Assembly: GCA_017517965.1 (NCBI GenBank)
Contig: JAFWXR010000005.1
Coordinates: forward strand, 36,285-100,284
Direction: 5' to 3'
Source of the DNA: Clostridia bacterium
Lineage (GTDB): Bacteria > Bacillota > Clostridia > Oscillospirales > Feifaniaceae
DNA: 64,000 nt
Position numbers and translations under genes: made by a program. The notes below the pieces were generated by a model that worked only from the letters and a program-made list of their open reading frames with translations, did no database searches and was not told where the DNA came from. Below are positions 33,931-43,188 of this stretch, in pieces. The stretch's first letter is position 1. Each line of letters opens with the position of its first letter.

Positions 33931-35734
33931 GTGCGGAATAGCAGGATTTCTCAGTTTTAGGGAGGATGTACGCGGTTTTGCAGACAGGCTTACGGCAATG
34001 CAAAGCACGCTTGAAAGGAGAGGGCCTGACCAGAAGGGTCAGTATCTTGACGAAAGGGTAGGGCTTGCGCACCGACGGCTTGCAGTTATTGACGTGGAAA
34101 ACGGCAGACAGCCTATGACCTACGGCAGATACACGATAGTCTATAACGGTGAATTGTATAACACGGCAGAACTGCGGTACAGACTGCGTGAATGCGGACA
34201 GACGTTTTATACGACGAGTGATACCGAGGTGGTGCTAAAGGCGTATATCGAATGGCAAGGCGATTGCCTTTACATGTTAAACGGCATATTTGCCTTTGCA
34301 ATCTGGGACAGTTATCGGAAACGGCTTTTCCTTGCCCGTGACAGAATGGGGGTAAAACCGCTGTTTTACTCGTGTAAAAACGGCATTTTTACTTTCGGCT
34401 CTGAAATAAAAACGCTTCTTGCGTCGGGCTTTGTAAAACCCGTGATAGACACAAACGGCGTGGCTGAACTTATGCTTATCGGCCCGGGCAGGAGTGGGGG
34501 CAGCGGTGTATTTCGTGATATTGAGGAGGTAAAGCCCGGCTACTGCCTTGAAATAAGTGAGGACGGTCTTTTAACCAAACGGTACTGGAAACTTCTTGAC
34601 GCCCCTCATAATGAGAGTGCCGGGGAGACGGCAGAACACGTAAGATACCTCGTTACCGATTCGATAAAAAGACAACTCGTGTCCGATGTGCCGATAGGAA
34701 CATTTCTGTCGGGCGGTCTTGACTCGAGTATAATATCGTCGGTTGCATCGAGAGAAATAAATAATTTAAAAACCTTTTCCGTCACCTATAAGGACCAGAA
34801 AGAGCATTTTAAAGCGGGTAAATTTCAGCCGACTACCGACGACGATTATATCGGGATTATGCAAAAATACATAGGTGCAGATTGTAAAGTGGTAACACTT
34901 GACACACCTGCACTTGTGGAGGGACTCTTTGAGGCGGTCGAGGCACGTGACCTGCCGGGTATGGCGGACGTTGATTCCTCGCTTTTGCAGTTCTGTAAGG
35001 AGATAAAAAAAGACGTCACGGTTGCACTTTCGGGAGAATGTGCCGATGAGATATTCGGCGGCTACCCCTGGTACCGTGATAAAGAGATAAGAGAACGCTA
35101 CGGCTTTCCCTGGGCACAGACCACCGATTACAGAGCAGGTTTTATAAGTGATGAATTTAAAATAAACGCCGCCGAGTACGTTGCCTCAAAATACGAAAGC
35201 ACGATTTCGGACACGGATAAAATGGCAGGCATTTCACCGCTTGAAAGCCGTATGAAAGAGATGATGAGGCTCAATATCGACTGGTTTATGCAGACACTTC
35301 TCGACCGTAAGGACAGAATGAGTATGTACAGCGGACTTGAGGTGCGTGTGCCTTTCTGTGACCACCGTATAGTAGAATACCTTTACACTGTTCCTTGGGA
35401 AATAAAAGAGTATATGGGGCGTGAAAAAGGCATACTTCGTGAGGCAATGAAGGATTACTTGCCCGATGAGGTGCTTTACAGGAAAAAGAGTCCCTATCCC
35501 AAAACGCACAATCCGTCTTACAGAGATGCGGTGTCAAAAAAACTTTCGGAGCTTCTTTTGAAAAAAGACGCACGTATTTTTGATATAGTAAAAAAGGAAA
35601 AGTTGCAAAAACTTCTTACCGATGACAGCCTCACACCGTGGTACGGTCAGCTTATGACGACACCGCAGACGATGGCGTATATGCTTCAGCTTGAGTGTTT
35701 TCTCAGGCTTTATAACGTGCAGATAATAAATTAG
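33929..35734 (+). CDS. asnB: Asparagine synthase (glutamine-hydrolysing)
   Basis: 601 residues. Class II glutamine amidotransferase domain with the required N-terminal Cys (M-CGIAGFLSF, Cys2 exposed after Met removal), RGPD, and NGELYN. Synthetase domain with the PP-loop FLSGGLDSSI and SGECADEIFGGYPWYR. It makes Asn from Asp, Gln and ATP. The TTG start at 33929 is forced because the catalytic Cys must be residue 2; an upstream in-frame extension is therefore not real. Confidence 0.95.
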   Translation: MCGIAGFLSFREDVRGFADRLTAMQSTLERRGPDQKGQYLDERVGLAHRRLAVIDVENGRQPMTYGRYTIVYNGELYNTAELRYRLRECGQTFYTTSDTEVVLKAYIEWQGDCLYMLNGIFAFAIWDSYRKRLFLARDRMGVKPLFYSCKNGIFTFGSEIKTLLASGFVKPVIDTNGVAELMLIGPGRSGGSGVFRDIEEVKPGYCLEISEDGLLTKRYWKLLDAPHNESAGETAEHVRYLVTDSIKRQLVSDVPIGTFLSGGLDSSIISSVASREINNLKTFSVTYKDQKEHFKAGKFQPTTDDDYIGIMQKYIGADCKVVTLDTPALVEGLFEAVEARDLPGMADVDSSLLQFCKEIKKDVTVALSGECADEIFGGYPWYRDKEIRERYGFPWAQTTDYRAGFISDEFKINAAEYVASKYESTISDTDKMAGISPLESRMKEMMRLNIDWFMQTLLDRKDRMSMYSGLEVRVPFCDHRIVEYLYTVPWEIKEYMGREKGILREAMKDYLPDEVLYRKKSPYPKTHNPSYRDAVSKKLSELLLKKDARIFDIVKKEKLQKLLTDDSLTPWYGQLMTTPQTMAYMLQLECFLRLYNVQIIN

Positions 35735-35796
35735 TGGAAAAGTTCTTTTGTTTGTTGTAAAATGGTATCATATTCAAAAACAAAGGAAGAATAATA

Positions 35797-36324
35797 ATGT
35801 CAAAGAAAAATAAAAAAACGACTGCACAGCGTGAAAAAAGATTTACGTATCTCAGCATTATAATCTTCGTTGTGGGTGTGATTGCTCTTACGGCTGTGTT
35901 TTTGCATTTTGATATATTTACATATAAATCGGTATTTTTTGAATACAACGAATATGAACTTGCCGTCAATGAAAAAATGAAGGAAAATACCCATATTGCA
36001 GAGGTTGACCCTTACGGTGACGTGTTTATACCAAAGTCACTGATATCGTCGCAAACGATTTCGTATTTTGAGGCGGAAGAGTACGGTGAAAGGATACTTG
36101 CCTTTAATGACGGTATACGTTACCGTCTTGCTTACGACCGATGTCACAAATGTGAAGACGGTTGGTTTTACGAGTATAACGGGTATCTGCACTGTTCTGC
36201 CTGCGGTCAGGGAATTGAACTTTCCGAACTCGGAAAAGAAAATCCCTCGTCCGAAGTATATCCCGTTCCGATAACGAAAGATATGTATGAAGAAAGGGCA
36301 AGCGTTCTTGCTGTAATTAAATAA
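35797..36324 (+). CDS. Membrane-anchored Cys-pair protein (DUF2318-like)
   Basis: 175 residues. Basic N-terminus, one membrane helix at about 18-37, then an outer domain. CHKCEDGWFY and LHCSACGQGIEL form two CxxC pairs, a likely metal or Fe-S site, followed by YPVPITKD. This layout fits DUF2318-type domains, associated with Fe-S or metal handling in the envelope; the assignment is tentative. It follows asnB by 63 nt and ends at a terminator. Confidence 0.6.
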   Translation: MSKKNKKTTAQREKRFTYLSIIIFVVGVIALTAVFLHFDIFTYKSVFFEYNEYELAVNEKMKENTHIAEVDPYGDVFIPKSLISSQTISYFEAEEYGERILAFNDGIRYRLAYDRCHKCEDGWFYEYNGYLHCSACGQGIELSELGKENPSSEVYPVPITKDMYEERASVLAVIK

Positions 36325-36355
36325 AAAAGGGAGTCGGGGATACCCGACTCCTTTT
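36325..36355 (+). terminator. Terminator after the DUF2318-like gene
   Basis: AAAAGG(G)AGTCGGG / CCCGACTCCTTTT with a GATA loop and one bulged G. Confidence 0.85.
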
Positions 36356-36409
36356 GTTTAATAAAATCGCTTTTTTGTGGGTATGATGTAAGTAAAGGAG
36401 TTGATTTTA

Positions 36410-37732
36410 TTGAAAAACAGAATTATTGCAGTAATGCTTACGGGCGTTATGCTTTTTACTTTTTTCGGATGCGGAAAGAAAAATAACACACCTTCCGTCT
36501 ACTTTCTGAATTTTAAACCTGAAAGTGCGGCGGCGTATGAAAAAATAGCAAAAGAATATGAAAAGGAAACGGGCATCAGGGTTAAGGTGATGACCGCCTC
36601 GTCGGGAGAATATGAATCGACGCTTAAGGCTGAAATGTCAAAAAGTGACGTACCTACCATATTTCAGTTAAACGGCCCCGTGGGGTATACGACTTGGGAG
36701 GATTACTGTTACGATTTATCGGGTACCGCACTTTACGGTTACCTTTCGGATCAGAGTCTTGCCATACAAAAGGACGGCGGTGTATACGGTATACCTTACG
36801 TTGTTGAGGGCTACGGAATTATCTACAACAGTGCGATAACGGATAAGTATTTTGCACTTGACGGTGCAAAATTTGCATCTATGGAGGAAATTGACAGTTT
36901 TGATAAACTTTCTACACTCGTTACGGATATGACAGCAAAAAAAGAAGCCCTCGGTATTGAAGGCGTATTTGCTTCAACTTCGCTTGCGGCGGGCAATCAG
37001 TGGCGATGGCAGACGCATCTGCTCAACGTACCTCTTTATTACGAGTTTGCCACAAAAGGTGATAACACAACGCTTGAGGCACTTGATGCAAATGAAATAG
37101 AATTCGAGTACGAAGAAAATTTCAAAAACATTTTTGATCTTTATATAAATAATTCCGTTACACAGCCGCAGCTTCTCGGCTCAAAATCGGTTGATGACTC
37201 TATGGCAGAATTCGCACTCGGCCGCTGTGCCATGGTGCAAAACGGAAACTGGGCGTGGAGTCAGATATCGGGTGTTTCGGGCAATACCGTAGCAGAGGAA
37301 GATATAAAAATGCTTCCCATATATACGGGAATACCCGGTGAGGAGCATCAGGGGCTCTGCGTGGGCACCGAGAGTTATATTGCCGTAAATGCAAAGGCTG
37401 AGCAGAAGGATATAGATGCTTCTGTGGCATTTCTTGAATGGCTATTCTCAAGCGAAACAGGCAAGTCGTATGTTACAAATGAACTTGGCTTCATTTCACC
37501 CTTCAACACTTTTAACGACGATGAAAAACCGACAGACCCGCTTGCACGTGAGGTTCTTTCTTGGCTCGATTCGGGAAAGGTGAGCGTTGACTGGATGTTT
37601 GCCGCCTTCCCCTCAGAAGGATATAAGGATGCTGTCGGAGGAGCACTTCTTGAATATTCGGGCGGAAATGCAAAGTGGGAGGACGTTGCCTTGGCCGTAA
37701 GAGAACGGTGGGCGTCAGAGAGGCAGAGATAG
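36410..37732 (+). CDS. Carbohydrate ABC transporter substrate-binding lipoprotein
   Basis: 440 residues. Lipobox FFGC. SBP_bac_1 fold: EKIAKEYEKETGIRVKVMTA, PTIFQLNGPVG, YGIPYVVEGYGIIYN, and FALGRCAMVQNGNWAW. The TTG at 36410 is taken as start (AGGAG 9 nt upstream), as the TTG at 36401 directly abuts that site. The sugar is not identifiable; no glycoside hydrolase neighbours. The two permeases follow; no ATPase gene is present, so a shared MsmK-like ATPase is likely. Confidence 0.9.
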   Translation: MKNRIIAVMLTGVMLFTFFGCGKKNNTPSVYFLNFKPESAAAYEKIAKEYEKETGIRVKVMTASSGEYESTLKAEMSKSDVPTIFQLNGPVGYTTWEDYCYDLSGTALYGYLSDQSLAIQKDGGVYGIPYVVEGYGIIYNSAITDKYFALDGAKFASMEEIDSFDKLSTLVTDMTAKKEALGIEGVFASTSLAAGNQWRWQTHLLNVPLYYEFATKGDNTTLEALDANEIEFEYEENFKNIFDLYINNSVTQPQLLGSKSVDDSMAEFALGRCAMVQNGNWAWSQISGVSGNTVAEEDIKMLPIYTGIPGEEHQGLCVGTESYIAVNAKAEQKDIDASVAFLEWLFSSETGKSYVTNELGFISPFNTFNDDEKPTDPLAREVLSWLDSGKVSVDWMFAAFPSEGYKDAVGGALLEYSGGNAKWEDVALAVRERWASERQR

Positions 37733-37737
37733 AATAA

Positions 37738-38568
37738 ATGACTAAAGTAAAGAATTTTTGTATTTTTCTGTTGCCTACGCTTATATGCTTCTTTATTGCG
37801 TTTATACTGCCGTTTTTTATGGGGCTATTTCTCTCTTTTACGGACTTTCGGACGGTTACGGATGCCACCTTCGTGGGACTCAAAAATTATAAAGAGGTGT
37901 TCTCGGGCGGTGAGTTTCTCTCATCACTGTGGTTTACCGTGAAATTTACCGTTGTATCCGTAATAAGCGTAAATCTTCTGGCGTTTTTGCTTGCACTCGG
38001 ATTAACTCGTGGCATAAAGGGCACTAATTTATTTCGAACCGTGTTTTTTATGCCCAATCTTATAGGCGGTATCGTACTCGGTTATATATGGCAGCTTATA
38101 ATCAACGGCATACTCTACCCTTACGGACAGACACTTCTCTCAAGTGCAAACTACGGCTTTTTGGGACTTGTCGTACTCATGAACTGGCAGATGATAGGCT
38201 ATATGATGGTCATTTATATAGCAGGACTGCAAAGTGTGCCCGAAGACATAATTGAGGCGGCACACATTGACGGTGCGTCAGGCTGGATGCGACTTAAAAA
38301 AATAATTTTTCCGCAGATAATGCCGTCGGTGACGATATGCACGTTTCTGACTCTCACAAACTCTTTCAAACTGTTTGACCAGAACTACGCCCTCACGGAC
38401 GGCGGTCCTTCGGGCAAAACGAAAATGCTTGCACTTGATATATATAAGACATTCTACAACAAGGTCGGAAGCGAGGGTGTCGGTCAGGCAAAGGCGGTCG
38501 TGTTTTTTATCATCGTGGCTGTGATTGCGCTTTTACAGTTGTATCTTACGAGAGACAGGGAGGCTTGA
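37738..38568 (+). CDS. Sugar ABC transporter permease (MalF type)
   Basis: 276 residues, six membrane helices. EAA motif EAAHIDGASGWMRLKKIIFP and the opening PTLICFFIAFILPFFMGLFL are typical of CUT1 permeases. It starts 5 nt after the binding-protein gene and is followed 3 nt later by the partner permease. Confidence 0.93.
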   Translation: MTKVKNFCIFLLPTLICFFIAFILPFFMGLFLSFTDFRTVTDATFVGLKNYKEVFSGGEFLSSLWFTVKFTVVSVISVNLLAFLLALGLTRGIKGTNLFRTVFFMPNLIGGIVLGYIWQLIINGILYPYGQTLLSSANYGFLGLVVLMNWQMIGYMMVIYIAGLQSVPEDIIEAAHIDGASGWMRLKKIIFPQIMPSVTICTFLTLTNSFKLFDQNYALTDGGPSGKTKMLALDIYKTFYNKVGSEGVGQAKAVVFFIIVAVIALLQLYLTRDREA

Positions 38569-38571
38569 TTT

Positions 38572-39405
38572 ATGAAAAGAAAAACAGCCGACGTTATAAT
38601 TTTTCTGTTTCTGCTCGTAATGGCGGTAATATTTGTGGCACCCGTTTTTATAATAGTTATGAACTCGTTTAAAGGGCGGTTTTTTATAAGCGATACACCC
38701 TTTAAACTGCCCGATGAAACAAGTTTTGTCGGACTTGAAAATTACGTTTCGGGACTTGCCAAAACAGGCTTTTTTTCATCCTTTGGCTACAGCCTGCTTA
38801 TAACGGTGTTGTCGGTGGCGGTTATCGTGCTCGGCACGTCAATGACGGCGTGGTATATTCAGCGACACAGAAATGCTTTTACCAAAACACTCTATTACGC
38901 CTTCATCTTTTCAATGATTGTGCCCTTTCAGATGGTCATGTTTACGCTCAGCACGCTTGCCAACAGGCTCGGTTTATCAAATCCGCTGGGTATCGTGCCG
39001 ATATATCTCGGCTTTGGTGCGGGGTTATCCGTGTTTTTGTTTTCGGGATTTATTAAAAGTGTACCCATAAGTATTGAGGAGGCTGCGGCAATCGACGGAT
39101 GCAGTGAAAGTAAAACGTTTTTTTCTGTCGTATTTCCCATGCTGACTCCGATTGCGGTGACGGTTGCAATTTTAAATGCAATGTGGATATGGAACGACTA
39201 TCTGCTTCCGTCACTCGTGCTTGACAGGATGAAGTATAAAACCATTCCCGTTGCGGTGCAGTCACTTCGTGGAAGTTACGGCTCAGTAGATATGGGGGCA
39301 ATGATGGCAATGCTCGTGTTATCCATACTGCCCATTATAATTTTTTATCTGACGTCGCAAAAACAGATAATAAAAGGTGTTGCCGCAGGTGCGGTGAAAG
39401 GATAA
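38572..39405 (+). CDS. Sugar ABC transporter permease (MalG type)
   Basis: 277 residues, six membrane helices. EAA motif EEAAAIDGCSESKTFFSVVF and C-terminal QKQIIKGVAAGAVKG are the CUT1 MalG-type hallmarks. Last gene of the sugar importer; a terminator follows. Confidence 0.93.
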   Translation: MKRKTADVIIFLFLLVMAVIFVAPVFIIVMNSFKGRFFISDTPFKLPDETSFVGLENYVSGLAKTGFFSSFGYSLLITVLSVAVIVLGTSMTAWYIQRHRNAFTKTLYYAFIFSMIVPFQMVMFTLSTLANRLGLSNPLGIVPIYLGFGAGLSVFLFSGFIKSVPISIEEAAAIDGCSESKTFFSVVFPMLTPIAVTVAILNAMWIWNDYLLPSLVLDRMKYKTIPVAVQSLRGSYGSVDMGAMMAMLVLSILPIIIFYLTSQKQIIKGVAAGAVKG

Positions 39406-39428
39406 TATCGCTTTTACGCTCATATAAT

Positions 39429-39457
39429 AAAATCAGCAGTATAATCTGCTGATTTTT
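39429..39457 (+). terminator. Terminator after the sugar ABC operon
   Basis: AAAATCAGCAG / CTGCTGATTTTT with a TATAAT loop. Confidence 0.85.
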
Positions 39458-39483
39458 ACATATTAAGGATACAGGTGGAAAGT

Positions 39484-40107
39484 ATGATAATAGGAATAAC
39501 GGCATCGAGATTTTGCGAAAACAAAAATGATTTTTACAAGACAAACAGTTCGTATATAAGTTTTTTAAGGGAGCTCGGCACGGATATAGTTATGCTTCCG
39601 TGTGAAAACGGTATATCTATGCTCAGTGCCGTTGACGGTCTCATTCTTTCGGGCGGATACGACGTAAATCCTCTTTATTACGGCGAGAAAAGGCAGGAGG
39701 TGACGCACCTTGCCGATGACAAGCAGGATTTGTACGAGATGTCACTCGTCCACGCCGCAATCCGTTGCGGACTGCCCGTTTTGGGCATCTGCCGTGGTAT
39801 TCAGGTTATAAACGTTGCACTTGGCGGTACACTCGTGCAGAATTGCAATGACCACTACGGTAATCTGCACAGCGTACAGATAAAAAACTCCTCTCTGCTT
39901 GCCGACGGGTGTATATGTGTCAACAGTTTTCATCATCAGCGGGTAGGCAAGGTCGGCGATTTGCTAAAGGTGACGGGTATTACCTTTTCCGGTGATATTG
40001 AAATGATTGAACATAAAAAAGCACCGCTTTTCGGAGTGCAGTGGCACCCCGAAAAACAGTACGGCGGCGGTGTTATAGAAACCTTTCTTAATTTATGTCA
40101 GAAGTAA
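39484..40107 (+). CDS. Class I glutamine amidotransferase-like (gamma-Glu-GABA hydrolase family)
   Basis: 207 residues. Peptidase C26 fold: LILSGGYDVNPLYYG, catalytic Cys103 in GICRGIQVINVALGGTL, NSFHHQ, and the His-Glu pair in GVQWHPEKQ. Relatives hydrolyse gamma-glutamyl amides such as gamma-glutamyl-GABA. The ATG at 39484 follows AGGTGG. It overlaps the convergent radical SAM gene by 20 nt at the 3' ends. Confidence 0.88.
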   Translation: MIIGITASRFCENKNDFYKTNSSYISFLRELGTDIVMLPCENGISMLSAVDGLILSGGYDVNPLYYGEKRQEVTHLADDKQDLYEMSLVHAAIRCGLPVLGICRGIQVINVALGGTLVQNCNDHYGNLHSVQIKNSSLLADGCICVNSFHHQRVGKVGDLLKVTGITFSGDIEMIEHKKAPLFGVQWHPEKQYGGGVIETFLNLCQK

Positions 40108-40954
40108 ATTCCGGGGTAAAGAGGCTGTTTTCACAGCCTTTTTCCTGTATATACGCCTGCGTTATTCCGATGCTGTCGGCAAAGTCGATTACCTTATCGT
40201 ATTCATACGAGGTGAGTTTTCTCATAAGCTCGGGGTAAAGCGATTCTCTCATGGGTGTGTACTGGCGCATTATACTTATATAAACGTCGTTTCCGTATTC
40301 CGAGTGCAGATAAGAAAGGATTTTCTTACTGTCATCCGTGTGCGAGGGCAGAACGAGGTGGCGTACAAGCACACCGCTTTGCATTATACCCTCGGCATCG
40401 AAAACGGGCTTTCCCCGTTGTAACACCATTTCGGATATTGCTTTTGAAGCAACATCAAAATAATCTGCCACACCCGAGAATTTTGCAGAAAGGTCACTGT
40501 CATAATACTTCAGGTCGGGCAGATAGACATTTATCTTGTTTTTGAGTAAGGATAAAGTCTCTACCTTTTCGTAGCCCGATGAATTCCACACGGTCGGCAC
40601 TTTCGGCTTTGCAAGGTCGATTGCCTCTGCAATTTGTGGTGTGTAGTGAGTTCCCGTGACAAAGCTGACGTTGTGGCAGTTTTCCAGAGAGGATATAATT
40701 TTTGTAAGTTCGGTGACGGTTATATCCCTGCCGACATTTTCTGTCCATAACGGATAGTTCTGGCAGAAAACGCAGCGAAGCGAACAGCCTGAAAAGAATA
40801 TCGTACCGCTTCCTTTCGTGCCGGAGATACACGGTTCCTCAAACATGTGAGGTGCCGCCCTTCCGATACGGACGGTGTTGCCCACACCGCAAAGACCTAT
40901 ATTTTCATTTCTGTTTATATTACATTCTCTGGGACAGAGATTGCATTTTTCCAT
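40088..40954 (-). CDS. Radical SAM protein, pyruvate formate-lyase-activase-like
   Basis: 288 residues. N-terminal CNLCPRECNINR, then the radical SAM motif GCSLRCVFCQN with C57, C61 and C64, followed by LWTENVGRDITVTEL. This is the PflA-related group typified by CxxCPRxC openings, found alone in many anaerobes. The substrate is unknown; no glycyl radical enzyme is near. Convergent with the amidotransferase and divergent from deoC. Confidence 0.85.
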   Translation of the reverse strand: MEKCNLCPRECNINRNENIGLCGVGNTVRIGRAAPHMFEEPCISGTKGSGTIFFSGCSLRCVFCQNYPLWTENVGRDITVTELTKIISSLENCHNVSFVTGTHYTPQIAEAIDLAKPKVPTVWNSSGYEKVETLSLLKNKINVYLPDLKYYDSDLSAKFSGVADYFDVASKAISEMVLQRGKPVFDAEGIMQSGVLVRHLVLPSHTDDSKKILSYLHSEYGNDVYISIMRQYTPMRESLYPELMRKLTSYEYDKVIDFADSIGITQAYIQEKGCENSLFTPEFTSDIN

Positions 40955-41033
40955 AAAATATCACTTCCCTTTGCATTATAGCATAAAGTGTGATACTATT
41001 ACTAAAAATAAATCTTTTTTGGAGGATAAAAAT

Positions 41034-41702
41034 ATGACAGACAGAGAACTTGCAGGAATGCTCGACCAGACCTTGCTCAAAGCGTATGCATCTGCCGACG
41101 ATATGGAAAAGTTTTGTAAAACTGCGGATGAATACGGTTTTGCCATGGTTGCGATAAATTCGGTGCAGACGGCACGTTGCAAAAAAATACTTAAAGACAG
41201 CGTGGTGCACGTGGGTGCGGCGATAGGCTTTCCTCTCGGTCAGCAGACGATAGAGGTCAAGGCATATGAAACTGCCGAAGCGATAGAGCAGGGTGCAGAT
41301 GAGATAGACTACGTTATAAACATAGGTGAACTCAAAAATAAAAACTATGAGTATCTCGAGGATGAGATGAGAACGATAGTTGACCTCTGCAGAGAAAACT
41401 GTGTCGTTTCAAAAGTAATTTTCGAAAATTGCTATCTCACCGACGATGAAAAGAGAAAGATGTGTGAGATTGCACTTAAAGTACGTCCCGATTTCGTAAA
41501 AACGTCAACGGGCTTCGGCACGGGCGGTGCAACGCTTGAAGACGTGCGTCTTATGAAAGAGTGTGTGGGTGACGAGATTGGTGTCAAAGCCGCAGGCGGT
41601 ATAAGAAATCTTGAAACTGCACTTGCTTTCATTGAAGCAGGCGCAACGAGAATAGGTACTTCTGCAGGCGTCGAAATCGTTGAAGAATACAGAAACAGAT
41701 AA
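41034..41702 (+). CDS. deoC: Deoxyribose-phosphate aldolase
   Basis: 222-residue TIM-barrel enzyme splitting deoxyribose-5-P to glyceraldehyde-3-P and acetaldehyde in nucleoside breakdown. VGAAIGFPLGQQTIEVKAYE, EIDYVINIGELKN, and the Schiff-base lysine in FVKTSTGFGTGGAT are diagnostic. The ATG at 41034 has GGAGG 8 nt upstream; an in-frame upstream extension would overlap the radical SAM gene. It may serve the nucleoside salvage seen at 11-18 kb. Confidence 0.96.
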   Translation: MTDRELAGMLDQTLLKAYASADDMEKFCKTADEYGFAMVAINSVQTARCKKILKDSVVHVGAAIGFPLGQQTIEVKAYETAEAIEQGADEIDYVINIGELKNKNYEYLEDEMRTIVDLCRENCVVSKVIFENCYLTDDEKRKMCEIALKVRPDFVKTSTGFGTGGATLEDVRLMKECVGDEIGVKAAGGIRNLETALAFIEAGATRIGTSAGVEIVEEYRNR

Positions 41703-41704
41703 AA

Positions 41705-41732
41705 AAAGGACAGGTTAAAAAACCTGTCCTTT
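41705..41732. terminator. Terminator between deoC and rpsT
   Basis: AAAGGACAGGTT / AACCTGTCCTTT with an AAAA loop, between convergent genes. It can serve both. Confidence 0.85.
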
Positions 41733-41745
41733 AATTTTGTTAAAA

Positions 41746-42006
41746 TTACATTGTTTCAACGAGACGAGCCATTGTCTTTTTCTTTCTGGAAGCGGTATTG
41801 ACATGAAGAATACCCTTGTCAACAGCCTTATCCACCATAGAGCAAGCCTTTGCATACATTTCTTTTGCAACTGCCTTGTCACCTGCTTCAACTGCAGCGT
41901 TGAACTTCTTTATTTCTGTACGGAGTTCGTTTTTAGCTGACTGATTGTTAGCAGCCTTTACCTTTGTAACCTTAACTCTCTTCTTTGCGGACTTAATATT
42001 TGGCAT
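41746..42006 (-). CDS. rpsT: 30S ribosomal protein S20
   Basis: 86 residues, basic, opening MPNIKSAKKRVKVTK and ending in the basic HVNTASRKKKTMARLVE helix. The ATG at 42006 has AAAGGAGGTG upstream; an extension to 42072 is not real. rpsT is often near gpr in Firmicutes; here a PTS-IIC-like gene lies between. Confidence 0.97.
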   Translation of the reverse strand: MPNIKSAKKRVKVTKVKAANNQSAKNELRTEIKKFNAAVEAGDKAVAKEMYAKACSMVDKAVDKGILHVNTASRKKKTMARLVETM

Positions 42007-42077
42007 AAATCCACCTCCTTTGAAATTATCAGCATTTAATATATTACCATTAAATAAATTAAAATGCAACACTTTTT

Positions 42078-43094
42078 TTATTTTGATGTTAAAGACAGTT
42101 TCAAATCGTTGTCTTTTATGAGTTTTGCACGTCTGAAAGGCAGGTAAACTGCATACGTCACGACGAGCGGAAGGATGATAAGCATAACGAATATTTTGAT
42201 AAGAACGGTTACGGGGTCACCGCCTGCTTCGGTCATTGTTATGAATGCGTTTATGACGCCTACAAGACCGCTTGTGCCCATACCTGCACCTGCGGGATTA
42301 TTCGTTATTTTAACGAGTGTAGTTGCAAAAGGACCGATTATCGCACTGCTTATTATGGCAGGAAGCCAGATTATCGGCTTTTTAACAATGTTGGGAACCT
42401 GAAGCATTGACGTGCCGAGACCCTGAGAAATGAAACCGCCGAGCCCGTTTGTGTGGATGCTGATTATTGCAAAGCCGAGCATATTACAGCAACAGCCGAC
42501 TGTTGCGGCACCTGCGGCAATACCCGACAGACCGAGTGTGATGCATATAGCGGCACTTGAAATGGGCGCGGTAAGCACCATACCGACTATAACCGACACG
42601 AGAATACCCATAGGTACGGGGTGAAGTTCGGTAGTGTAGTTTATGAAGCTGCCAAGCCCCGTCATAACTGCCTGTATGTAAGGGCCTACGAAACCGCCCA
42701 CGAGACAACCTGCAACCGAACCGCAGAAGGGAACGAGAATAATGTCGAGTTTGGTTTTACCCGATACGAGATTGCCGATTTCAGCACCTGCAATAGCGGC
42801 AACGTATGCGCCCATAGGACCGCCGAGCTGATAACCGTAAGCACCGACAGCGGCACAGGTGAAAATGGCAAGGGGTGAAATCTTCATACCGTAACCTACG
42901 GCAACACCGATTGCGGCACCGATTACAATAGGCTCCTGCATTATCTTGCCGATGGGGGCGAGCCACGAAAGCATACCGAGTTTTGAAAGCTGGGAAATGA
43001 TGAGGCCCATTATAAGCGATGAGAAAAGACCGAGAGCCATAGAAGACAGACCGTCAACAAACCAGCGTTTTGCGAGTGATTTTAAAGTTTTCAT
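42078..43094 (-). CDS. PTS_EIIC_2-type membrane protein
   Basis: 338 residues with about ten hydrophobic segments rich in Gly and Ala (GLIISQLSKLG, PIVIGAAIGVAVGYGMK, GPYIQAVMTGLGSFIN, THTNGL-like IHTNGLGGFISQGLG). It matches the stand-alone PTS_EIIC_2 (PF13303) group; no EIIA or EIIB partner gene is near, so phosphotransferase function is uncertain. The start at 43094 has GAGGTG 6 nt upstream. Confidence 0.78.
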   Translation of the reverse strand: MKTLKSLAKRWFVDGLSSMALGLFSSLIMGLIISQLSKLGMLSWLAPIGKIMQEPIVIGAAIGVAVGYGMKISPLAIFTCAAVGAYGYQLGGPMGAYVAAIAGAEIGNLVSGKTKLDIILVPFCGSVAGCLVGGFVGPYIQAVMTGLGSFINYTTELHPVPMGILVSVIVGMVLTAPISSAAICITLGLSGIAAGAATVGCCCNMLGFAIISIHTNGLGGFISQGLGTSMLQVPNIVKKPIIWLPAIISSAIIGPFATTLVKITNNPAGAGMGTSGLVGVINAFITMTEAGGDPVTVLIKIFVMLIILPLVVTYAVYLPFRRAKLIKDNDLKLSLTSK

Positions 43095-43188
43095 TATAAG
43101 CACCTCTCTTTTGGGAAATTATACATTATATAGGAAGGTTTAACAAGACGAAAATTACACAAAATTTTGCAGGAAAGGACATAAATTT

